From NCBI GenBank assembly GCA_030622265.1, contig JAUXGG010000019.1, forward strand, positions 1-11,598: a stretch of DNA of 11,598 bases. The letters run 5' to 3'. The notes under the pieces are model-generated. The model was not told the DNA's origin. It worked only from the letters and a program-made list of their open reading frames with translations, and did not search any database. Origin of the DNA: Candidatus Eiseniibacteriota bacterium. GTDB lineage: Bacteria > Arandabacterota > Arandabacteria > Arandabacterales > Arandabacteraceae. Of the stretch, positions 6,397 to 11,598 are shown piece by piece. The position numbers were made by a program, and so were the translations under genes. How positions within the stretch are numbered: position 1 is the first letter of the stretch; the number at the start of each line of letters is the position of its first letter.

Positions 6397-7626
6397 TCAA
6401 CCTATTGCCTCTCGCAGCACTCTCCCCAGCCTCGCTATTCCCTCGATTATCTTATCAGGCTGGGCATTGGAGAAATTGAGCCTCAAGGTATTGAGCCCGG
6501 TCTCATCCGGGTAGAAGACGGTCCCGGGCACGAAGGCCACCTTGTTTTCAATCGCCGTCTCCAGGAGCTCCATGCAGTTGATATGCTCAGGCGTTCTCAC
6601 CCACATGAAGAGCCCGCCCTCGGGCTTGGTCCAGGTGACGCCCTCGGGGAAGTGCTCCTCCATCGAGGTTGTCATCAGGTGCCTTCGCTCTCCATAGACT
6701 CTCTTGATTTCCTTGGTATGCGCCTTGAGGATGCCTCGCTTCACGATGTCGTGGGTTATCATCTGGATCAGGGTGCTGGTATGGAGATCGGTGCCCTGCT
6801 TGGCCAGCACCAGTTTCCTGACGATGTTCTCGGGGGCCACGACCCAGCCGAGCCTTATGCCCGGCGCCAGGATCTTTGAGAAGGTGCTTAAGTAAATCAC
6901 GTTCTCCCTGTGAAGCACCACTATGGGGGGCAGGTCCTTGCCTTCGAAGCGGAGCTCCCCATAAGGATCATCTTCGATAAGCGGTGTGCCATACTTGGCC
7001 GCGAGCTCCACGAGCTTCTTGCGCCGCTCCAGGGTGAGAGTGACTCCCATGGGGTTATGGAAATTGGGGAGGATATAGATGAACTTCGGGTTCTCGGTCT
7101 TGAGCGCCGCCTCGAGGGCATCCATCTGCATCCCCTCATCATCGACCGGGATTCCGACGATCCTGGGCCGGTAGACCTTCCAGGCCTGAAGGGCGCCCAG
7201 ATAGGTGGGTTTGCCTGTTACGATAACGTCCCCGGGGTCTATGAAGACCCTTCCGAGTAAGTCCAGCGCCTGTTGCGAGCCATTTGTGAGCAGGATATTG
7301 TTCGGTCCGGTGGTGACGCCGTACTTGCCCATCCTCTCCGCAAGCGCTTCCTTCAAGGGCCCGTATCCCTCGGTCATGCTGTACTGCAGGGCCCTCTGCC
7401 CGTCGGTCTTTAAGACGTGGGCGCAGGCCTCCTCGAATTCCCTGATGGGGAAGAGCTCGGGCGCCGGCAGCCCGCCCGCGAAGGAGATCACGTCAGGCAT
7501 CTGGGCGAACTTCAGGATCTCGCGGATGATGGAAGAGCTCATCATCTTGCACCGGTCGCAGAACTTGTCATCCCACGCGGTGGTAACATCCGTCATCACG
7601 GGCTCAGGCGGAAATTTGGCTTCCAT
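6397..7626 (-). CDS. PLP-dependent aminotransferase, fold type I (LysN/2-aminoadipate aminotransferase-like)
   Basis: 409 residues, a full-length class I/II aminotransferase. FAGGLPAPELFP (about 49-60) is the N-terminal signature of the 2-aminoadipate/kynurenine/multi-substrate branch. The PLP site is complete: NGSQQALD near 115-122, PNFHNPMG with Asn191, EDDPYGEL with Asp219/Asp220 and Tyr222, STFSKILAPGIRLGW with the Schiff-base Lys251 and Arg258, and LRLNFS with the substrate carboxylate-binding Arg382. It transfers the amino group of an amino acid to 2-oxoglutarate or another keto acid in the cytoplasm. The exact substrate (aromatic, branched-chain or aminoadipate) cannot be read from this. 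The start at 7626 is chosen because AGGAGG (7635-7640) precedes it by 8 bases; an in-frame ATG 60 bases upstream lacks a site. It is the first gene of the operon with the peptide transporter and aminopeptidase, consistent with amino acid catabolism. Confidence 0.92.
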   Translation of the reverse strand: MEAKFPPEPVMTDVTTAWDDKFCDRCKMMSSSIIREILKFAQMPDVISFAGGLPAPELFPIREFEEACAHVLKTDGQRALQYSMTEGYGPLKEALAERMGKYGVTTGPNNILLTNGSQQALDLLGRVFIDPGDVIVTGKPTYLGALQAWKVYRPRIVGIPVDDEGMQMDALEAALKTENPKFIYILPNFHNPMGVTLTLERRKKLVELAAKYGTPLIEDDPYGELRFEGKDLPPIVVLHRENVIYLSTFSKILAPGIRLGWVVAPENIVRKLVLAKQGTDLHTSTLIQMITHDIVKRGILKAHTKEIKRVYGERRHLMTTSMEEHFPEGVTWTKPEGGLFMWVRTPEHINCMELLETAIENKVAFVPGTVFYPDETGLNTLRLNFSNAQPDKIIEGIARLGRVLREAIG

Positions 7627-7674
7627 ATCGGGCACCTCCTGGTCGGGGTATAGTAAGGTTATCTTCAGGGAACG

Positions 7675-7702
7675 AGCATATCCCAAAACGCGGCGCAGTC
7701 AA
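7675..7702 (-). promoter_or_regulatory. Sigma70-type promoter of the aminotransferase-transporter-aminopeptidase operon
   Basis: On the minus strand TTGACT (7697-7702, 5 of 6) and TATGCT (7675-7680, 4 of 6) are 16 bases apart. This gives a start near 7668 and a leader of about 40 bases with AGGAGG near its end. It is the only good promoter I see between the HD-GYP gene and this operon. An inverted repeat lies just upstream. Confidence 0.5.
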
Positions 7703-7709
7703 GGGGATT

Positions 7710-7731
7710 CGGGTTATGTCTGGTGAACCCG
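7710..7731. repeat. Inverted repeat CGGGTT-N10-AACCCG upstream of the operon promoter
   Basis: Perfect 6-bp arms at 7710-7715 and 7726-7731 are centred about 20 bases upstream of the -35 box of the aminotransferase operon, a usual position for an activator site. The same bases could also fold as a small hairpin behind the HD-GYP gene, but no T run follows. The arms are short enough to arise by chance. Confidence 0.25.
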
Positions 7732-7825
7732 GGACACTGAAGCTCTGAGAGGTGACAGTTCTCTGGTGTATGGACTTGGACTTGCGTGTATCACCGGCAG
7801 GACAACAGTTTCGAGGCCCGCAGTC

Positions 7826-9325
7826 CTACGACATCAGGTAATCCCTGGGATCGAGGCCCAGGTCCTGGCACGAGAGAGTGTCCACAACCTGGTAAATGAA
7901 CTCCCCGGTGTCGGGATTGGCTTCACCCAGGTCAATGAACTGTTCCTTGGCAGGCTGCTGGCCGTGGCTGTCCGCGATCACCCTGATCATGGCGCGGTCG
8001 GGGTCGCCGCTGAGCTCAGAGCGCCTTACCACGATGCCCACCTCACCGGTGTTGAGCCTCAAGACGGTGCCGATGGGATAGATGCCCATCGCGCCCGCGA
8101 AGGCCTTGGTCAAGACGGGATCGAACTTGGGCCCGGCCTGGGCAACCAGGTAGCGGATGGCCTCGTGGGGCGAGTAGACCTTGTTCCTGTATGGCCGCTC
8201 GGTGGTCATCGCATCGAAGGTGTCGGCGATCCTCACGATCCGGCTGAAGAGATCCAGCGAGGTGCCATCAGGGACATTGGGATAGCCGGACAGGTCCATG
8301 TTGATGTGATGCTGGAAGGCGACGATCATGGAATGCAGCACGTGCTCGGTGGCGTTCGGCATCTTGGAGAGCTTGCGCACGCCGCGCACGGTATGCTGCC
8401 GGATGGCCTCCCATTCACCTACATCAAGGACGCCGATCTTGTTCAAAACCCCCGTGGGGACCGCGACCTTGCCGATATCGTGAAACAGGGCCGCTATGCC
8501 GAGGCGGCCCAGCCAGCTCCTGTGAAGCCCCAGCCGCTGTCCTATCGCGAGGGAGAAGATGCACACATTGACACTGTGCGTGAAGGTGTATTCATCATGG
8601 TCCTTCAAGGTGGCAAGAGCCAGCACCGATGTCTCATCCTCTAAGAGGGCATCGGCGGCCGCCTGCACGGCGCGCTTGGCCTTTCTTAAGCTCGCGACAC
8701 CCTGGGAGGTCGGGGTAAGAAGGGCTTCCTTGGCCGAGGCCAGGGCGGCATAGAAGGCCCGCTTCGCGCGTTCCTGGCTGGTGAGATGCTCGATTCCCAG
8801 GTCCTGGAGCTCCTGCGTGGACTGAGTGGACGCCACGATGGCGATATGCGCAAGGCCCTCGGAAGCGACCCTGTCGGCCACGTCGGAGCCCTTGACTCCC
8901 TTGGCATCCAGTGAGTCATAGAGGCTCAGGAACCTGGTGAGTTCATCAGGAGTGACACCGCTCTCGATCGTGATCTTCTCGATCTCGAGGCGGCCCGACT
9001 GGGTGATCATGGACTTGTACGCCGCGAAATTGGATATGTCGCACCTTAAGCGGTCGCTGTTGGTGAAGATGCAGTCGCGCCAGAACCTTATCTCTACACC
9101 CCCCATCGCCTGGAATAAGTCCTCCAGGGTTTCCATGAGGGATGTGACCGCCAGAGTGACCGCGGCATTATTGGGCTTATAGATTCTCAAGACCCTCTGG
9201 ACGGCGGCGATCTGGATTATCAGGGCCCTCGCGGACTGAAGGTCCGCGGCGTGCTCGGACTGCTCGGCCGGTGCCTCAATGGTAGCGACGCCATCGGCGG
9301 GTCTGGCTTTAAGTTCGGTTTCCAT
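7826..9325 (-). CDS. HD-GYP domain phosphodiesterase with a sensor-like N-terminal domain
   Basis: 499 residues. Residues about 30-140 form an alpha/beta domain (RIYKPNNAAV, RFWRDCIFTNSDRL, SGVTPDELTRFLSLYDSL) related to the N-terminus of the overlapping HEAT-repeat protein. A helical linker (about 180-235) leads to a full HD-GYP domain: FTHSVNV with His250, FHDIGKVAVP with His282, Asp283 and Lys286, His311, QHHINMDLSGYP with His339 and His340 and the GYP at 347-349, and ADTFDAMTTERPYR with Asp368. All metal ligands are present, so c-di-GMP (or cGAMP-type) hydrolysis is expected. The usual Glu after the HH pair is Ile, a minor departure. A roughly 90-residue tail (410-499) resembles the C-terminal beta segment of similar proteins. 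There is no signal peptide or membrane helix, so it is cytoplasmic. The start at 9325 overlaps the upstream gene by 17 bases and follows GAAGGT by about 6. Confidence 0.92.
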   Translation of the reverse strand: METELKARPADGVATIEAPAEQSEHAADLQSARALIIQIAAVQRVLRIYKPNNAAVTLAVTSLMETLEDLFQAMGGVEIRFWRDCIFTNSDRLRCDISNFAAYKSMITQSGRLEIEKITIESGVTPDELTRFLSLYDSLDAKGVKGSDVADRVASEGLAHIAIVASTQSTQELQDLGIEHLTSQERAKRAFYAALASAKEALLTPTSQGVASLRKAKRAVQAAADALLEDETSVLALATLKDHDEYTFTHSVNVCIFSLAIGQRLGLHRSWLGRLGIAALFHDIGKVAVPTGVLNKIGVLDVGEWEAIRQHTVRGVRKLSKMPNATEHVLHSMIVAFQHHINMDLSGYPNVPDGTSLDLFSRIVRIADTFDAMTTERPYRNKVYSPHEAIRYLVAQAGPKFDPVLTKAFAGAMGIYPIGTVLRLNTGEVGIVVRRSELSGDPDRAMIRVIADSHGQQPAKEQFIDLGEANPDTGEFIYQVVDTLSCQDLGLDPRDYLMS

Positions 9326-10979
9326 GGTCTACCTTCTCAAGTGTGGTCTTGGCCGCCTGGCGCAGCTTGCCCGAGGAGTGCTTCGAGAGCCAGCGCAGGC
9401 ACTCCTCAGCCACTTCCGGGTCCATCAGATGCGTGAGCTCTGTAAGCGCGGCCTTGGTATCGTCCATGGGCTTTCGCTTGAACAGGCTCCTTGACTTTAA
9501 GATGGCCTCAATTACGCGACGCTGGCCGACCGGGGACAGGGTGCGGATCACAAGCAGCATGCTGAGCTTGCTGTCATGGGAGAGCTGGTGGAAGTCCTTT
9601 GAAGTGAACAATTTTATAAGGGTGTCGGCGCACCGGTCTCCGGTGATCTCCGCCAGGGTCGTCAGCGCGCGCCGCCTGACCGAGTGATCATCGTCGTGAA
9701 TGAGGGTCTGGGCCACCTGCTGCGCCCGGCTGGTTCTCAGCTTAGCTGCAATCAATGCGACCTTGGCCCTTATCTTGGGCGAGAAATTGCCCGCGAAACT
9801 CATGGCTTCAGCGAGGGCCTTCTCAGTCCCGATGGCCTCAAGGGTCTCGAGGGCGAGCTCGGCTTCCTCGGCCATCTCGGGGCCGGCGCACCTTGCGATC
9901 TGCGCGGGATCCGCCGAGCCGATCCTGGCGAGCGAGCTCACCAGCACATGTCTTGACGACTGGTGGCTGCTGTGTGAGAGGAGCTTGAATATCACGGGTA
10001 TCGCCTCTTGGGAGAGCTCGGAGAGATACATCCGGCAGCGTTCACACTGGGTCTCCCTGCCCCCGGAGAGGATCTCCCCGATCACCGTCATGTTCTTCTC
10101 GCTGTGACGGGCGTCCACGATCTGCCGGAGAGACTTCTCGACTTGCTCGTCCTTGTACTTGGCATAACGCTGCTTAAGATCGGTGAGCATCTCGGCCGCC
10201 AGGTTGAGGCATTTCCTCGCGACACAGGTATCGATGAATGAATTGAATGCCATCTCCATGTCGACATAGGCCTCGGGCACATTCTCGATCTCGAGGGTCA
10301 TGATCAAGACCTCGCCCGCCCGTCTCAAGAACACATCATCATCGACCGCCAGGGTAAGATCGCGAACCTCCGCCAGGTCCTCCGGGGTAAGCGTTATGGT
10401 GGGCTTGAGCTCTTTGGTCTCGGTGGTGATCCGGTTCCACGGCGCCTTCTCGAGCGTCGATGGGGTAAGCGGTTCGGGAGGCGCTGCAATCTCATTACCC
10501 GCCCGGCTGCTTAAGCTCTGGTAGTCGGCCTCGAAGTCATTGACCTCATAGTAGGTGATGGCCTGCAGGTCCTTCGCCCACATGAGGGTGACGAAGTCCT
10601 CCTCGAGGTTATCAGTCTCCATGCACCGGGTCAGGGACTCGAAGAAGGCGAGAAGATCCTCATCGGTTATTCCCCTGTGGAAGGAGAGCAGCCTAACGCC
10701 GTCCCTGTACATCCTGAAGGCGACGCTCTGGTACTTGTCGGTGTTGGAGTAGACCGGGTCGGTCCTGTGAAGGAGCTCAAACTCCCTGACCACGAACGTG
10801 AGGGTCTCGTTCTCTTCGAGGAACTCCCCGAGAGCCGACTTAAGATTCTCGAGCGAGGTCCGGAACATCCGGTTATTGGCCAGGTACATCTGGTAGTTCT
10901 TGGCTGCTCTCGATAAGAGCTTGGCTATCTCCTTGACTTCGTTCTCGATAGTGGTGGTTGTAGTGTCTACCATTTCCAT
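9309..10979 (-). CDS. HEAT-repeat protein with the same N-terminal domain as the adjacent HD-GYP protein
   Basis: 556 residues. Residues about 20-115 resemble the N-terminal domain of the next gene's product: a Y...NN pair followed by amphipathic helix (YQMYLANN), a hydrophobic strand (LTFVVREFELL), then DGVRLLSFHRGITDEDLLAFFESL. A variable, Pro/Thr-rich linker (about 160-205) follows, then mainly helical sequence. From about 325 on come HEAT-like helical pairs (AIPVIFKLLS..SSRHVLVSSLARIG; SPKIRAKVALIAAKL; DHSVRRRALTTLAEIT; then GKLRQAAKTTL at the end). Such alpha-solenoids bind partner proteins. There is no signal peptide or membrane segment. The ATG at 10979 is preferred because AGGAG (10988-10992) precedes it by 8 bases; an ATG at 11024 has no such site. 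It overlaps the HD-GYP gene by 17 bases, so the two are translationally coupled and probably form a complex in which this protein is scaffold or regulator. Confidence 0.85.
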   Translation of the reverse strand: MEMVDTTTTTIENEVKEIAKLLSRAAKNYQMYLANNRMFRTSLENLKSALGEFLEENETLTFVVREFELLHRTDPVYSNTDKYQSVAFRMYRDGVRLLSFHRGITDEDLLAFFESLTRCMETDNLEEDFVTLMWAKDLQAITYYEVNDFEADYQSLSSRAGNEIAAPPEPLTPSTLEKAPWNRITTETKELKPTITLTPEDLAEVRDLTLAVDDDVFLRRAGEVLIMTLEIENVPEAYVDMEMAFNSFIDTCVARKCLNLAAEMLTDLKQRYAKYKDEQVEKSLRQIVDARHSEKNMTVIGEILSGGRETQCERCRMYLSELSQEAIPVIFKLLSHSSHQSSRHVLVSSLARIGSADPAQIARCAGPEMAEEAELALETLEAIGTEKALAEAMSFAGNFSPKIRAKVALIAAKLRTSRAQQVAQTLIHDDDHSVRRRALTTLAEITGDRCADTLIKLFTSKDFHQLSHDSKLSMLLVIRTLSPVGQRRVIEAILKSRSLFKRKPMDDTKAALTELTHLMDPEVAEECLRWLSKHSSGKLRQAAKTTLEKVDHGNRT

Positions 10980-11174
10980 CCAAGTGTCTCCTGGGGCCGT
11001 CACTTGCGGGCCGGCCCTGAGCATACAGATGCACCTTGATCCTGCATGATTATCGGCAGTTTCCGCCCCTGCCTTTAACGGGGAAGGCCCCGGGAAGTCC
11101 CTTTGTTTTCAACTTACTCGCCCCGCGCCGGGGAGCTGCGACCTAAAGGTAAGCATAATGGAGCCACATTGAAG
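10980..11174. other. Divergent intergenic region, hairpin-rich
   Basis: This stretch separates the HEAT/HD-GYP operon (leftward) from the secreted-protein gene (rightward) and has no gene that I can support. Next to the HEAT gene's ribosome site, GGGCCG (10994-10999) pairs with CGGCCC (11012-11017). Farther out are GGCAG/CTGCC (11055-11059, 11069-11073), GGGG/CCCC (11080-11083, 11088-11091), CCCCG/CGGGG (11121-11125, 11129-11133) and CTTAC/GTAAG (11113-11117, 11149-11153). The best leftward -10 is GATAAT (minus strand, 11049-11054), without a convincing -35. A structured leader of the HEAT operon is therefore possible but unproven. Confidence 0.4.
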
Positions 11175-11204
11175 TTGACATGCTTGCACCGCTTGTGCTA
11201 TAAT
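11175..11204 (+). promoter_or_regulatory. Consensus sigma70 promoter of the secreted-protein gene
   Basis: TTGACA (11175-11180) and TATAAT (11199-11204) are both perfect, 18 bases apart, and the bases before the -10 (TGC) make it an extended -10 as well. Transcription should start near 11211, leaving a leader of about 100 bases before the ATG at 11315. This is by far the strongest promoter in the window and predicts high basal expression unless repressed. Confidence 0.85.
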
Positions 11205-11210
11205 GCACAA
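11193..11210. promoter_or_regulatory. Perfect dyad TTGTGC-TATAAT-GCACAA around the -10 box: candidate operator
   Basis: The 6-base arms at 11193-11198 and 11205-11210 are exact reverse complements and the six-base spacer is precisely the -10 element. The inner part TGTGC-N6-GCACA has the layout of Crp/Fnr-family sites (TGTGA-N6-TCACA), differing at one position per arm. A protein bound here would cover the -10 and block transcription. No regulator gene is in the window. The dyad is seen directly; its use as an operator is inference. Confidence 0.45.
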
Positions 11211-11314
11211 TGAATGGAAAATACCCGCGTGACTGGAGGTGTGGATTTTTTTGCTTCGGCGGGTGCTGGCAAAAACAGGCTGGAAATCAGCCCAGGACAG
11301 GAGGGAGTTTATTC

Positions 11315-11598
11315 ATGTTTGTTAAAGTGCCGGTGCTTATTGTTGCTCTTACAGTCGTTTGCTTCGGCTGGGCACACGCCATAGTAATCGATGGCGTGAA
11401 CGACTTTGCCCCCGCGGATCTGATCGATGCTGATGGCGGTGACACAGAACACGCGCCGCTCGACATCGGCGACGTCTATGTAGCCCATGATGCGGCGGGG
11501 ATTTATATTGGTTACGGGCATGACCAGGATGGCTGGACCGGTGTTCAGGTCGGCATCGCCGTCATGTTCCCCACGCTGGTCGGCGGAACCACGGATCC
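11315..11598 (+). CDS. Secreted protein of unknown function, 3' end outside the window (partial)
   Basis: The first 94 codons are present, with no stop before the right edge. The product starts with a typical signal peptide, one basic residue (Lys4) followed by a hydrophobic core to about residue 19. A cleavage site follows after AHA at residue 22. Cys16 is not in a lipobox. The mature part (IVIDGVNDFAPADLIDADGG, then DIGDVYVAHDAAGIYIGYGH) is rich in Asp, Gly and beta-forming residues. It resembles the N-terminal beta-sandwich often found on large surface or secreted proteins, but I do not recognise a family. The ATG at 11315 follows GGAGGG by 9 bases. The frame stays open upstream to an ATG at 11210, but that lies at the transcription start, lacks a ribosome site and would bury the signal peptide. 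The 5' leader contains short hairpins (ACCCGC/GCGGGT at 11223-11228 with 11249-11254; GGCTG/CAGCC just after). Confidence 0.75.
   Translation, partial: MFVKVPVLIVALTVVCFGWAHAIVIDGVNDFAPADLIDADGGDTEHAPLDIGDVYVAHDAAGIYIGYGHDQDGWTGVQVGIAVMFPTLVGGTTD

Noticed and set aside
7766..8644. Plus-strand open frame of 292 codons
   Set aside because: It lies opposite the HD-GYP gene, whose product has all the catalytic motifs of its family. The plus-strand translation has no recognisable domain and is a by-product of GC-rich coding DNA.
11210..11314. In-frame 35-codon N-terminal extension of the secreted protein
   Set aside because: The upstream ATG is at the predicted transcription start without a ribosome site and would place 35 polar residues before a clear signal peptide; the ATG at 11315 has GGAGGG before it.

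Overview
The window is GC-rich bacterial DNA with short intergenic gaps, AGGAGG-type ribosome binding sites and sigma70-like promoters. No rRNA, tRNA, CRISPR array, transposase or phage gene is visible. The gene content is an OPT-family peptide transporter, an M29/NicX-like aminopeptidase, an HD-GYP/HEAT pair, a lone EF-Tu domain-II protein and a YngK/DigH-like hydrolase. This would suit an anaerobic, peptide-using, didermic bacterium of a deltaproteobacterial or uncultured candidate-phylum type. I cannot name the phylum from the sequence alone.

Layout. Bases 1-535 (-) hold the 5' part of a lipoprotein gene that runs off the left edge. Bases 802-1062 (-) hold an 86-residue stand-alone EF-Tu domain-II-like protein with its own good promoter. 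Bases ~1097-1311 (+) hold three successive stem-loops ending in a terminator-like stem plus T7. No plus-strand gene lies upstream, so this looks like a small RNA or an attenuated leader of the next gene. Bases 1373-3443 (+) encode a secreted GHL10-type glycoside hydrolase overlapping a BadF/NAGK-like sugar kinase. Together they suggest breakdown and phosphorylation of a cell-wall or other amino sugar. A perfect 54-bp palindrome (3418-3471) sits on the kinase stop codon between the convergent gene blocks.

Bases 3497-7626 (-) form a compact three-gene operon in the transcription order PLP aminotransferase, OPT transporter, aminopeptidase. It is readily understood as peptide import, hydrolysis and transamination of the released amino acids. 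Bases 7826-10979 (-) encode a HEAT-repeat protein overlapping an HD-GYP phosphodiesterase. The two share a related N-terminal domain, so they are probably one c-di-GMP-linked signalling unit. Bases 11315-11598 (+) hold the start of a secreted protein behind a perfect TTGACA/TATAAT promoter. Its -10 box lies exactly inside a perfect TTGTGC-N6-GCACAA dyad.

The least explained parts are the structured RNA at 1130-1311, the palindrome, the dyad-embedded promoter and the HEAT/HD-GYP pair with its shared sensor-like domain. All functional statements are read from the sequence by eye; no search or folding program was run.
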